NCBI GenBank assembly: GCA_009778915.1
Contig: WRFH01000001.1
Coordinates: 186,001 to 250,000, forward strand
Reading direction: 5' to 3'
DNA length: 64,000 nucleotides
From: Elusimicrobiota bacterium
Lineage (GTDB): Bacteria > Elusimicrobiota > Elusimicrobia > Elusimicrobiales > Elusimicrobiaceae
The first letter of the stretch is position 1, and every line of letters begins with the position of its first letter. The position numbers and the translations under genes are program-made. The notes beneath the pieces are model-generated. The model saw only the letters and a list, made by a program, of their open reading frames with translations, was not told where the DNA came from and searched no databases. This document shows positions 8,284 to 16,765 of the stretch, one piece after another.

Positions 8284-9373
8284 CGACGACAATAATCTGA
8301 GGGAAACGCTGTCCGACCTTCTGGAAATGGAAGGTTACAGCGTTTACCAGGCCGGTTCCAGCGCGGAGTGTCTGGACCTTGTGGCGACGGATTTTTTTAA
8401 CGTTATAATTATGGATTATAATTTGCCGGACGCTTCCGGCCTGGATATTATCAAGCAAATCAGGACGTTCAACACCGAAACGCAGATTTTAATGGTTACC
8501 GCCCACGCGTCTCTTAACGCTATGATAGGAGCCATGCAGGAAAGCGTTTATGATTTTCTTTTAAAACCGGTGGATTTCGATTATCTTAAACGTACAATCA
8601 AACGCGCGCTTGAAAGATTTTACCTTGAACAGAGCAACAGGGAACTGCTTGAGCAGCTTAAAAAAAGCAATGAGGATTTAAAGCGTCTGGACAATATGAA
8701 ATCCCGTTTTTTCTCAATAGTTTCGCATGACCTTTCTAACTCTCTTATGACGTTAAAAATGAGTTATGACATGTTCAGGAAAAACCTTACCGTAGACGCG
8801 GACAAAGCCAAAAAACTCAGTTTCATGCAGGAGAGCATGGGCCAGATTGAGCTTTTGATAAGAGACCTTGTTGACTGGGCTGCGATAGAAAAAGGCAAAC
8901 TGAGAATAGAAAAAACCAATTTTGATTTAAGCGTTATTATAAAAAACATAACGGAAGTTTTTAAAGAAAAGGGGCTAGCAAAGGGGATAACGCTTACTTT
9001 TGAATCTTTCGGCCAGTGCAATGTCAGTGCGGATGAAAAGAGAATCCGCCAGGTAATTTCCAATTTGCTGGAAAACGCTTTAAGACATTCAAACGACAAC
9101 AGCAGGATAGAGGTAAAAATAACAAAAATCGACCAAAAAAATGCTAAAGTATCGGTACGGGACTTCGGCGACGGCATTGACGCCAAAAACGCCGGCATTC
9201 TTTTTGACAGTTTTTCGCAGATAGGCGAGAAAGGCAAAGTGGGCAGGCTTGGCCTGGGCCTTTCTATAGCAAAAGATATTATTGTAAACCACGGCGGCAG
9301 GATTTGGGCGGAGAGCGAGGGGCTTGGCAAAGGCGCGACATTTTTATTTACCATACCGCTGTCAAATACGTAA
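8252..9373 (+). CDS. Hybrid response regulator - histidine kinase
   Basis: 373 residues, soluble. An N-terminal receiver domain has acidic pocket D11-D13, phospho-acceptor D55 (IIMDYNLPD) and the conserved Lys in LLKPVD. A coiled coil then leads to a HisKA domain (SIVSHDLSNSL, H159) and a HATPase domain (NLLENALRHS, FGDGID, GLGLGLSIAKDI). The kinase part lies after the receiver, which suggests that phosphorylation of the receiver by the upstream membrane kinase controls a second kinase step. It overlaps the upstream gene by 32 bases and precedes the NarL-type regulator by 18. Confidence 0.85.
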   Translation: MEKQAKILIVDDDNNLRETLSDLLEMEGYSVYQAGSSAECLDLVATDFFNVIIMDYNLPDASGLDIIKQIRTFNTETQILMVTAHASLNAMIGAMQESVYDFLLKPVDFDYLKRTIKRALERFYLEQSNRELLEQLKKSNEDLKRLDNMKSRFFSIVSHDLSNSLMTLKMSYDMFRKNLTVDADKAKKLSFMQESMGQIELLIRDLVDWAAIEKGKLRIEKTNFDLSVIIKNITEVFKEKGLAKGITLTFESFGQCNVSADEKRIRQVISNLLENALRHSNDNSRIEVKITKIDQKNAKVSVRDFGDGIDAKNAGILFDSFSQIGEKGKVGRLGLGLSIAKDIIVNHGGRIWAESEGLGKGATFLFTIPLSNT

Positions 9374-9391
9374 AAACCTCAGGAGCTTATT

Positions 9392-10078
9392 ATGGCAGAG
9401 AAAAAGAAAAAAGTCAGAATTGTCATTGTTGACGACCAGACGCTTTTCCGTGAAGGCATTAAGGACGTTCTTACCGGCGAGAAATGGATAGAAGTCGTCG
9501 GCGAGGGGGAAGACGGGGAGGCGGCCGTCGCGCTGGCTAAAAAGCTTAAACCCGACGTTATTTTAATGGACATTAAACTGCCGAAATTAGACGGCATTTC
9601 CGCCACGCGCCTGATACGCAAGGAAAACGCGGATATCAACGTTCTCATGCTGTCAAGTTTTGAGGACGAGGCCCATGTGCTTGAGGCCATACAGGCGGGC
9701 GCCAACGGCTATCTTTCAAAAATGCTTCCGGCGTCCGAACTTTTAAATTCAATAAAAACTTTTACCAGCGAAGGTTTGATGATACCGCAGCAGCTGATGG
9801 GAAAGCTGCTTCACGGGCTGCGCAAGATGGGGGACGGCGGCGCGCCGTCGCAGGCGCTGCTTACGAAAACTGAGGTTAAAGTTATAGACCTGCTGGGCAA
9901 AGGTTTGAGCAATAAAGAGCTGGCAGTCGAGCTTAGCTGCAGCGTGAAGACGGTTAAAAATCATTTGAACAGCGCGTTTCATAAGCTGGGCGTCAGCAGC
10001 AGGACTGAGGCCGTAGTTAAAGCCATAGAAAAAGGTCTGATTTCAGCCGAGGACAGCAGGGTGCCGACAGAGGAGTAA
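9392..10078 (+). CDS. NarL/FixJ-family response regulator
   Basis: 228 residues. A receiver domain (D14, D15, phospho-acceptor D60 in ILMDIKLP, signalling Ser-Ser in MLSSFED and Lys in YLSKMLP) is joined to a C-terminal LuxR/GerE helix-turn-helix (LTKTEVKVIDLLGKGLSNKE to SVKTVKNHL). It is the likely DNA-binding output of the upstream two-kinase relay. The AGGAG ribosome-binding site is good. Pilin-like genes begin 45 bases downstream in the same direction, so these are candidate targets or operon partners. Confidence 0.9.
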   Translation: MAEKKKKVRIVIVDDQTLFREGIKDVLTGEKWIEVVGEGEDGEAAVALAKKLKPDVILMDIKLPKLDGISATRLIRKENADINVLMLSSFEDEAHVLEAIQAGANGYLSKMLPASELLNSIKTFTSEGLMIPQQLMGKLLHGLRKMGDGGAPSQALLTKTEVKVIDLLGKGLSNKELAVELSCSVKTVKNHLNSAFHKLGVSSRTEAVVKAIEKGLISAEDSRVPTEE

Positions 10079-10122
10079 GTCTCACAGGGGTACGTCCAGC
10101 GCGGGGCGGTGGCATTAATTCT

Positions 10123-10278
10123 ATGCAAAAAAAAATATTTAATAAAAAAGGCCAGGCCAGCGTGGAGTTTATGCTTATGATGGGCACCATTATAACTATT
10201 CTGCTCACGTTCATGGTTTTGTTCCATGAAAAGCTGGCCGGAATATTTTTTTATCTGGTGGGGGGCATACTTGGTTAA
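10123..10278 (+). CDS. Small pilin-like protein (51 residues)
   Basis: Short reading frame: MQKKIFNKKGQASVEFML, then a hydrophobic stretch (about residues 17-36), a short charged loop (HEK) and a second hydrophobic tail ending in VGGILG. The KKGQAS.E sequence before the hydrophobic helix is the class III / Tad-pilin type processing signal, with cleavage expected before Q or nearby and Glu at position 5. The two following genes carry the same RRGQ signature. It could be the major subunit of a Flp-like filament or a pseudopilin. No strong ribosome-binding site is seen. Confidence 0.6.
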   Translation: MQKKIFNKKGQASVEFMLMMGTIITILLTFMVLFHEKLAGIFFYLVGGILG

Positions 10279-10300
10279 TTTTTTTTCCAAAACCCTTAAA

Positions 10301-11392
10301 ATGTTCCGCGCGGCCGCGTATTCCAGACGCGGCCAGTTCCTTTTGCCGTCCGTGCTGCTGGTCCCTATAGTCCTTCTTGTCATATATCTGATTTACGAAA
10401 CCGCCAAACTGTCGCGCGAAAAAATACGCCAGCAGTTCGCGGTTGACGCGGCCGCGTTCGTCGAGCTGCAGCCGGCGGCCACATATTTAAACGCGTCGGC
10501 ATATATCAACGCCGCCTTTCCTTACAGGGTTTTCCGCGACAATATGAACACGCCGCTTAAATTTTCAAACCGCGGCGGGCAGGACGAACGTTTGACGGTC
10601 TATGACTGGTTTTACCGCGGCGGCGCTTTCCCGGGCTCTGTTGACAGAAATGACGAAAACGCGTGGAACCCTAAAGATACCGACCTTGAATGGAATTTAA
10701 AATATTCGGCGGACCCGGACGCTGACCCAGTCCGTTCCCGCTGGGAGGTAGAATCTCCGCAGTCGGCGGGCAGCGCGCCGGTGACGCTGATGTCTAAAAC
10801 CGTGGCGGACCATTATGAAGCGGACGAAACGCTGCTTTATGATTCGTTGTGGTTTTACGTTACGGTTTACGGTTTGTTCGGCGATATTTTTGACAAGCAG
10901 GGCGCCATTTACAATAAAATAAGCACCGGCGGCATGTTCTTTAAAAAGTCATATTATTTAAACACCGGCACCTGCAATGAAGACGAATGCGGCAGGGAAG
11001 GCGCGCAGGCTTTTTCGGGGCTGTCAATCAAACTCACTCCTTTTTATATAAGAACAATGAAACTTGTTTATTCTGATTTTTTCTACGGCGGTTCCCAGCG
11101 CTACCAGACCGGCACGCAGTCTCTTAGCATGCCCGTTGAAAAACTTGTCACCGGCGGTAATTTATTCCAGTTCGCGTATCTTGACTCAGGCTCGCGCAGG
11201 ACGCTGGGTAAACTTAAAAGCGGTATTGAAGTAACCCAGCCTTTCACGCCGCCGGACAATTATTTTAACGTTGACCTGCGCGGTTATACCCCGCACGTAC
11301 ACGCCACGGTTTCGCTTGAGTGCCCGGCGGCAAGCAATAACTGCGTCTGGCCGAAAGCGACGTCTAAATACCAGGTCAGGATGGAACCATGA
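10301..11392 (+). CDS. Tad-like pilus assembly protein (TadG/TadE-like)
   Basis: 363 residues from the ATG at 10301. It starts with YSRRGQFLLPSVLLVPIVLL, a pilin-like basic segment and membrane helix, then a long extracytoplasmic domain with two close Cys (TCNEDEC) and another pair near the end (ECPAASNNC). The start is uncertain: a TTG at 10271 has GGTGGGGGG upstream and would overlap the 51-residue gene, and an ATG at 10226 is also in frame. The family is not certain; it resembles minor pilin-like TadE/TadG proteins in topology only. It overlaps the next TadE-like gene by 4 bases. Confidence 0.55.
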   Translation: MFRAAAYSRRGQFLLPSVLLVPIVLLVIYLIYETAKLSREKIRQQFAVDAAAFVELQPAATYLNASAYINAAFPYRVFRDNMNTPLKFSNRGGQDERLTVYDWFYRGGAFPGSVDRNDENAWNPKDTDLEWNLKYSADPDADPVRSRWEVESPQSAGSAPVTLMSKTVADHYEADETLLYDSLWFYVTVYGLFGDIFDKQGAIYNKISTGGMFFKKSYYLNTGTCNEDECGREGAQAFSGLSIKLTPFYIRTMKLVYSDFFYGGSQRYQTGTQSLSMPVEKLVTGGNLFQFAYLDSGSRRTLGKLKSGIEVTQPFTPPDNYFNVDLRGYTPHVHATVSLECPAASNNCVWPKATSKYQVRMEP

Positions 11393-11958
11393 AAATTAAT
11401 AAAATTTTAAACAGGCGCGGACAGGCGACCACCGAAGTGGTTCTGCTGTTCCCGCTGTTTCTTATTTTTATTATTTTTATGACAAAGATTTTCGGCCTTC
11501 TGGTGCTGGTGCAGAAAATGGAAATAGCGTCCGTATACGCCGCCAAACGCTGGCAGCTGGAGTCCCACACCACGGCGTCTTTCGCCACCGGCTGGGACGT
11601 CAGTTTTTTGCAGAGAGACATTGAACAGCGCGTGTCAGATTATATAGGTTTTAACAATGCCGCCACGCGGAATTTTTTGAGCCTCAGCCGCATGGAAGTG
11701 AATATTGAAAGAACGCAGGTGTGGAACGAAGTCCGGGTTACCGTCTATACCGATCCGCCGAAGCTGGGTATTTTGTGCAACTATAATAAACTTATCGTCT
11801 GTGATGATTACAGAATAAGGGAAAACTGCCTTAAAGGGTACAGCTATATCTGCGAATCCGGCGGCAAACTTGAAGTCAAAAAATTCGTGCCGAACAGAGA
11901 CCGCCCGATACCGTTTGTCTTGCCGCTCGGCACCAGCGGCAAGGGGAAGCCTTCATAA
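11389..11958 (+). CDS. TadE-like pilus protein
   Basis: 189 residues. The N-terminus NRRGQATTEVVLLFPLFLIF matches the TadE pattern (RRGQA..E followed by a hydrophobic helix, residues about 17-38). The rest is a periplasmic or surface domain with five cysteines (GILCNYNKLIVCDD, ENCLKGYSYIC). TadE proteins are pseudopilins needed for Flp pilus assembly. It is coupled to the upstream TadG-like gene through ATGA. The secretin, ATPase and prepilin peptidase genes that should accompany a full system are not in this window. Confidence 0.65.
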   Translation: MKINKILNRRGQATTEVVLLFPLFLIFIIFMTKIFGLLVLVQKMEIASVYAAKRWQLESHTTASFATGWDVSFLQRDIEQRVSDYIGFNNAATRNFLSLSRMEVNIERTQVWNEVRVTVYTDPPKLGILCNYNKLIVCDDYRIRENCLKGYSYICESGGKLEVKKFVPNRDRPIPFVLPLGTSGKGKPS

Positions 11959-11961
11959 AAT

Positions 11962-13167
11962 ATGAAAATGTTTACGCAGACAGAACTAGAAAAATACGCG
12001 CAGATACTTGTCTGGGCGCTGAGAGAAGCCAGAACGCGGGAATTTAAAAAATACGATACCGTGCTCGTGAATTATGATATCGCCGCGCTGGATTTGGCCG
12101 AAAAAGTTTATGAAATTTTGCTTAAAGAGCGGTTGAATCCCGTCTTACAGGCACAGAGCTCGGAAAACTCCGCAAAATCATTCTACAGTTTGTCCGACGA
12201 CGCGCAGCTCAAATTTACGCCTCAGTGGTTTGAACAGCTGCACAAAAGCGTGAACGGCTTGATTTCTATCCGCGCGCCGCAAAGCCTTACGCATTTAAAA
12301 GATATTGAACCAAAAAAAATAGCGCTGTCCGCGCTAAGCAAAAAGCCTTTCAGGGATATTCTGAACGCGCGTGAAGCGGCCGGGGAGTTCGGCTGGACTT
12401 TATGCAGTTATCCGACTCAGGCTCTTGCCGACGGCGCGAAAATGACCGCGGCGGATTACGCCGGGCAGATTAAAAAGGCCTGCTATCTTAAAGTTCAAAA
12501 CCCGGTTAAAAAATGGCGGGAAATTTATAAAGACATGAATGAAATCGCCGCATGGCTTTACGGTTTAAAAATTGACACTATTAATACGCGGACAAAAAGT
12601 ATGGATTTGACGGTAAAACTGGGCGACAAACGCAAATTTCTGTGCGCGCGCGGCTGCAATATACCGTCGTTTGAAATTTTTACTTCGCCGGACTGGCGCG
12701 GCACTAACGGAACTTATTACGCAAATATGCAGGCGCTCAGAAGCGGAAATATTGTCGAAGATATCAGGATTGAATTTAAGGACGGCCGCGTAGTGAAGTC
12801 CGGCGCCGGCAAAGGGGAAAACTACCTCAAAAAAATGCTCGAAATGGACAAGGGAGCGGCGCAAGTGGGGGAATATTCTCTGACGGATAAAAGGTTTTCC
12901 AAGATAGACCGTTTTATGGCGGACACTTTGTTTGACGAAAATTTCGGCGGGCTGCACGGCAACTGCCATATAGCGCTGGGCTCAAGTTACGCGGACACTT
13001 ATACCGGCAACGTCGCAAGGCTGACTAAAGAGAAAAAAACCGCGCTGGGTTACAATGATTCTTCGCTTCACTGGGATATTATTAACACCGAAGATAAGGT
13101 TGTCAAAGCAAAACTGAAAAACGGCAAAATTGTGACCATCTACGAGAAGGGACAGTTTAAATTTTGA
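11962..13167 (+). CDS. M29-family aminopeptidase
   Basis: 401 residues matching thermophilic aminopeptidases (AmpS/AmpT, peptidase family M29), dimeric enzymes with two metal ions. The expected metal ligands are all visible: Glu in IPSFEIFTSP, Glu in VGEYSLTD, the two His in GNCHIALGSSY and SSLHWDI, and the Asp that follows the latter His. No signal peptide, so cytoplasmic peptide turnover is likely. It starts 4 bases after the TadE-like gene and may be co-transcribed, although a functional link to the pilus is not evident. A bidirectional terminator follows. Confidence 0.85.
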   Translation: MKMFTQTELEKYAQILVWALREARTREFKKYDTVLVNYDIAALDLAEKVYEILLKERLNPVLQAQSSENSAKSFYSLSDDAQLKFTPQWFEQLHKSVNGLISIRAPQSLTHLKDIEPKKIALSALSKKPFRDILNAREAAGEFGWTLCSYPTQALADGAKMTAADYAGQIKKACYLKVQNPVKKWREIYKDMNEIAAWLYGLKIDTINTRTKSMDLTVKLGDKRKFLCARGCNIPSFEIFTSPDWRGTNGTYYANMQALRSGNIVEDIRIEFKDGRVVKSGAGKGENYLKKMLEMDKGAAQVGEYSLTDKRFSKIDRFMADTLFDENFGGLHGNCHIALGSSYADTYTGNVARLTKEKKTALGYNDSSLHWDIINTEDKVVKAKLKNGKIVTIYEKGQFKF

Positions 13168-13174
13168 AATAAAA

Positions 13175-13200
13175 AAAAGCGGCCCGTAAGGGCCGCTTTT
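13175..13200. terminator. Bidirectional terminator
   Basis: Stem AAAAGCGGCCC / GGGCCGCTTTT around a GTAA loop. It separates the aminopeptidase from the convergent small membrane protein gene. Confidence 0.85.
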
Positions 13201-13461
13201 TTAATCTTGTTTCTTTCTGAATTTTGCTAGAGCCGTTACTGCGCAAAAGATTTTTCCCCATGTGCCGTTAAGCGTGTTCGTGATATTTTCAATGAGTTCA
13301 AAAGTTTTGCTGGTTCTTTCCACCTGCTGGTTGGCGTTTAAAACCAAAAGTTCGACGGACATTGCCGTTGTTCTTGCCTGTATTAAAAACCTGACCAGAT
13401 AAATGACCAGTATGACAAAAGCAACGGTAATTACCCCGGCGCAAATCTGATAGACTAACAT
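13201..13461 (-). CDS. Small DUF948-like membrane protein
   Basis: 86 residues: an N-terminal membrane helix (about 5-27, ICAGVITVAFVILVIYLV) followed by a helical, coiled-coil-prone segment (NANQQVERTSKTFELI) and a short C-terminal tail (KFRKKQD). This resembles DUF948 proteins, small membrane coiled-coil proteins of poorly known role. The start has a strong AGGAGGGG ribosome-binding site. Convergent with the aminopeptidase and transcribed alone. Confidence 0.6.
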   Translation of the reverse strand: MLVYQICAGVITVAFVILVIYLVRFLIQARTTAMSVELLVLNANQQVERTSKTFELIENITNTLNGTWGKIFCAVTALAKFRKKQD

Positions 13462-13523
13462 AATTCCCCTCCTGTAAAATCCTATAAATATTAAACAAGT
13501 TTAAGCGCGCGTAGTCAATAACA

Positions 13524-13550
13524 AAAAAACCGGCCGTTTAAGGGCCGGCC
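13524..13550 (-). terminator. Terminator after nrdG
   Basis: CCGGCC (13530-13535) pairs with GGCCGG (13543-13548); on the minus strand the stem is followed by a run of seven T. It closes the nrdD-glycyl-radical-nrdG gene set. Confidence 0.75.
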
Positions 13551-13573
13551 TTCGAACAAAGCGTAAATCCCAG

Positions 13574-14197
13574 TTAAATTTTTTCTCTGCGGATTTTCAA
13601 AACCGGCTTAACCGCGACCGGCTGGCACTCCTGCAGGACAAAGCGGTCTTTCTCAGGCAGCGTTTTGGTAATGACGTCAATATCTTCTTTTTTCAAAATA
13701 GACTTGTCATACGTCGTCCTGAATTCATAATCCGCGCCGGAGGATACTATCAGCGCCATACTTTTGGAAATATTGTGGAGGTTGACTTTGCCGCCGGCCG
13801 CTTCTTCATATTTGCCAAACGGTGCTTTTATATCCATAGCTACGCTGTCCGCCAGTTTAAGCTCGAATATTTTTTCAAGCACGTCCGGCATGGAACCGTT
13901 TGTGTCAAGTTTTATTTTATAGCCCATGCTTTTGATTTTAGCCATAAAATCAACCAAATCAGGCTGCACCGTCGGCTCTCCGCCGGTGATGACGACGCCG
14001 TCCAGCGACGATTTTCTTTTGGCAAGAAAATTAAGCACCGCTTTTTCATCGTACGCGTCCAGCAGCATGTCCGGGTAAACAAGCTCCGGATTATGGCAAT
14101 AAGGGCAACGCATGTTGCAGCCCTGCGTAAAAATTACCGCAGAAACGCAACCCGGGTAGTCAACCAAGGAAGTTTTTATAAGCCCGCCTATCTTCAT
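13574..14197 (-). CDS. nrdG: Anaerobic ribonucleotide reductase activating protein
   Basis: 207 residues, a radical SAM enzyme. The CxxxCxxC cluster motif is in FTQGCNMRCPYCHNPEL, followed by the SAM-binding VITGGEPTVQPDL and LDTNGSMPD. NrdG uses S-adenosylmethionine and a 4Fe-4S cluster to place a glycyl radical on NrdD. Here its target glycine would be in the separate 64-residue protein encoded just upstream. It is slightly longer than E. coli NrdG and closer to the long form seen beside ATP-cone NrdD proteins. AAAAGG precedes the start. Confidence 0.9.
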   Translation of the reverse strand: MKIGGLIKTSLVDYPGCVSAVIFTQGCNMRCPYCHNPELVYPDMLLDAYDEKAVLNFLAKRKSSLDGVVITGGEPTVQPDLVDFMAKIKSMGYKIKLDTNGSMPDVLEKIFELKLADSVAMDIKAPFGKYEEAAGGKVNLHNISKSMALIVSSGADYEFRTTYDKSILKKEDIDVITKTLPEKDRFVLQECQPVAVKPVLKIRREKI

Positions 14198-14236
14198 TGT
14201 TTAAACCTTTTTGTAGAACTGCCGATTTTTAGGAAA

Positions 14237-14431
14237 TTATTTGTCTTCCGAGACCGACATAAGTTTCCTCATGCCGAATTCCTCTTTTTTGCCGTTATTC
14301 CAGTTGGATATCGGGCGGAGGTAGCCGCATACTCTCGAATAAACTTCGCACTTTGAGCCGCTGACTTCCTGCTTTTTGCTGTTAAGGTCAGCAAGTTCCT
14401 TTTCTAAAATTGTTCTTTCCTGTGCGGTCAT
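14237..14431 (-). CDS. Stand-alone glycyl-radical domain of class III ribonucleotide reductase
   Basis: 64 residues. The second half, EVYSRVCGYLRPISNWNNGK followed by KEEFGMRK, is the C-terminal glycyl-radical loop that normally ends NrdD (the E. coli radical is on Gly681). The radical would sit on G36 in RVCGY. The first 25 residues form a charged helix (TILEKELADLNSKK) that may dock onto NrdD. It lies between nrdD and nrdG in the same direction, has a strong GGAGGGG ribosome-binding site and its own candidate promoter. The neighbouring NrdD lacks this segment, so the two proteins probably act together. No frameshift joins them: 111 bases and an in-frame stop intervene. Confidence 0.85.
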   Translation of the reverse strand: MTAQERTILEKELADLNSKKQEVSGSKCEVYSRVCGYLRPISNWNNGKKEEFGMRKLMSVSEDK

Positions 14432-14461
14432 AATCCCCTCCGTTTTTTTGCAGCTGTATTA

Positions 14462-14490
14462 ATTCTATACTTTTTGCCGGTTATGTTCAA
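14462..14490 (-). promoter_or_regulatory. Candidate promoter for the glycyl-radical gene
   Basis: On the minus strand TTGAAC (14490-14485), a 17-nt spacer and TAGAAT (14467-14462) lie about 30 nt upstream of the start codon. A weak 8-bp hairpin (14500-14523) without a T-run lies further upstream. Confidence 0.5.
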
Positions 14491-14542
14491 CTGGTTTTTT
14501 TGGATTAGAAAAAATTAATCCAAATTACCTCTTGCCATAAGC

Positions 14543-16615
14543 TTAAGAATTTACTTTCACGTCTGAGAACAGCTGCTCCTCAACGGCCTTTATTCTGCGC
14601 TCGATATCTTCCACGGCGTCCGCTTTGCATTTTGGGCACTCTTTATGTTCGCCTTCAAGATATCCGCATTTCGGGCAGACGCTGAAAGTGGGCGTGATTG
14701 AAAAATACGGCAGGCCGTAATTGCTGCATACTTTTTTGATAAATTTTTTGAGCGCTTTTATGTCTTTAACTTTTTCGCCCATGTAAATATGCATGACGGT
14801 GCCGCCGGTGTATTTGGCCTGCAGCGAATCCTGCAAGTCAAGCAGTTCAAAAACGTCGTCGGTGTAATTGACCGGCAGCTGGCTGGAGTTTGTGTAAAAC
14901 GGCGCGCGGCCTGCTTTGAATTGAGCTTCGTCGGCGCAGATTATGTCCGGGTATTCCTGCTTGTCGATTTTCGCGAGACGGTAGGAAGTTCCTTCCGCCG
15001 GCGTGGCTTCCAGATTATAATTATTGCCGGTTTCTTCCTGGAATTTTATAAGTTTTTCTCTCATAAAAGTCAGCACTTTTTCGCCGAACTGTTTGCCGCG
15101 CGTCGTGCCTATATCTTCGCCCAGCAGATTTACACACGCTTCGTTAAGCCCGACGAGGCCGATTGTCGAAAAATGGTTTTTCCAATACTGGTTAAAACGT
15201 TCCTTGACGGCGCGCAGATAAAAACGCATGTACGGGTACAAATTGCCTTCTGTAAATCTTTCAATGACTTTGCGTTTTATTTCAAGGCTGGTTTTGGAAA
15301 GTTCCATAATATCTTCAAGCCGTTTAAAAAAATCTTCTTCGTCTTTAGCCAGAAAACCGAGCCGCGGCATGTTGACTGTTACCACGCCTATTGAGCCGGT
15401 CAACGGCGCGCTGCCGAATAAACCGCCGCCGCGTTTGATAAGTTCGCGGTTGTCAATTCTCAGACGGCAGCACATGGAGCGCGCGTCTTCCGGGCTCATG
15501 TCGGAATTAATAAAATTCGCGAAATACGGTATGCCGTATTTGGCCGTAATTTCCCACAGCGGGACAAGCTCTTTATTATCCCAGTCAAAATCTTTTGTAA
15601 TATTGTACGTCGGAATGGGGAAAGTAAAAACGCGGCCTTTGGCGTCGCCCTGCAGCATAAGTTCGAGAAAAGCTTTGTTAAGCAAATCCATTTCTTTCTG
15701 GAAGTCGCCGTAAGTCTTATCCATATATTTACCGCCGATAATCGCAGGCTGCGTTTTGAAATAAGACGGCACGTTGAGGTCCATAGTCAGATTTGTAAAC
15801 GGCGTCTGGAAACCGACGCGCGTCGGCACGTTTACGTTAAACAAAAATTCCTGCAAAGCCTGTTTTACGTCGTCGTAAGAAAGTTTGTCGTAATAAATGA
15901 ACGGCGCGAGCAGCGTGTCAAAATTGCTGAACGCCTGCGCGCCGGCGCTTTCGCCCTGCAGCGTGTAAAAAAAGTTTACCACCTGGCCAAGCGCGGTGCG
16001 GAAATGTTTTGCCGGGCTGCTTTCCGCCTTGCCGCTGACGCCTTTAAACCCGCTGATTAATAAATCCTGCAAATCCCAGCCGACGCAATATGAACCCAGC
16101 AGGCCGAGGTCGTGTATATGCACGGCGCCTTCGAGGTGCGCCTTGCGGACATTCTCCGGATAAATTTTGTTAAGCCAGTAAGTTTTGCTGATTTCAGACG
16201 ATATATAATTGTTAAGCCCTTGCAGCGAATAACTCATATTGCTGTTTTCATTAACCTGCCAGTCCATTTTTTTAAGATACTGGTCGACGAGGTCAACGTT
16301 GAATTTCGACGATATTTCCCTGATTTTAGCGCGCTGGTCGCGGTAGAGGATATAAGCTTTGGCTGTTTTGTGATTGTTGGATGTCAACAGTACGTCTTCG
16401 ACAATGTCCTGCACGTTTTCGACGGTAGGCATCGTATCGGAGTACAGCTGCTGTATTATATTTACCGCGCGTATCGTCAGTTTGTCCGCCGTTTCTTTGC
16501 TAAATTCACTGGTGGCTTCGCCGGCTTTTAAAATGGCGGCGGTAATTTTTTTTGAATCAAAATTCTGGGCGGTCCCGTCTCTTTTGATAATTTTTGTAAT
16601 GATTTCGTTTGGCAT
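14543..16615 (-). CDS. nrdD: Class III anaerobic ribonucleoside-triphosphate reductase, without the glycyl-radical tail
   Basis: 690 residues from the ATG at 16615 (AAAGGAAA upstream; an earlier in-frame ATG lacks support). It reduces ribonucleotides under anaerobic conditions. An N-terminal ATP-cone (KIIKRDGTAQNFD, about residues 5-95) gives allosteric control, then the catalytic barrel follows with SMCCRLRIDNREL and FGSAPLTGSIGVVTVN. The C-terminus carries the zinc site (CPKCG and CPKC, about 652-672) and ends some 20 residues later. The expected RVxGY glycyl-radical segment is missing here and is found in the next gene. The first member of a three-gene leftward cluster. Confidence 0.9.
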   Translation of the reverse strand: MPNEIITKIIKRDGTAQNFDSKKITAAILKAGEATSEFSKETADKLTIRAVNIIQQLYSDTMPTVENVQDIVEDVLLTSNNHKTAKAYILYRDQRAKIREISSKFNVDLVDQYLKKMDWQVNENSNMSYSLQGLNNYISSEISKTYWLNKIYPENVRKAHLEGAVHIHDLGLLGSYCVGWDLQDLLISGFKGVSGKAESSPAKHFRTALGQVVNFFYTLQGESAGAQAFSNFDTLLAPFIYYDKLSYDDVKQALQEFLFNVNVPTRVGFQTPFTNLTMDLNVPSYFKTQPAIIGGKYMDKTYGDFQKEMDLLNKAFLELMLQGDAKGRVFTFPIPTYNITKDFDWDNKELVPLWEITAKYGIPYFANFINSDMSPEDARSMCCRLRIDNRELIKRGGGLFGSAPLTGSIGVVTVNMPRLGFLAKDEEDFFKRLEDIMELSKTSLEIKRKVIERFTEGNLYPYMRFYLRAVKERFNQYWKNHFSTIGLVGLNEACVNLLGEDIGTTRGKQFGEKVLTFMREKLIKFQEETGNNYNLEATPAEGTSYRLAKIDKQEYPDIICADEAQFKAGRAPFYTNSSQLPVNYTDDVFELLDLQDSLQAKYTGGTVMHIYMGEKVKDIKALKKFIKKVCSNYGLPYFSITPTFSVCPKCGYLEGEHKECPKCKADAVEDIERRIKAVEEQLFSDVKVNS

Positions 16616-16765
16616 AACTATGTTTCCTTTCGGACTTAATGAATATTTAAATTCTGGCAAATATGCCCGCGAAATGCAAATCAGCAATACAACGCGCCGC
16701 GCGCGTTTGCGGGGTTTTGTGTATTTCCCGTCGGAGACTGCATATTTTTAAGTATTTCAAAAATA

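Noticed and set aside
14500-14523. Terminator between nrdD and the glycyl-radical gene
   Set aside because: An 8-bp stem is present, but no T-run follows in the leftward direction; read-through seems likely.
14789-15394. Open frames antisense to nrdD
   Set aside because: Same reason; nrdD is supported along its whole length by conserved motifs.
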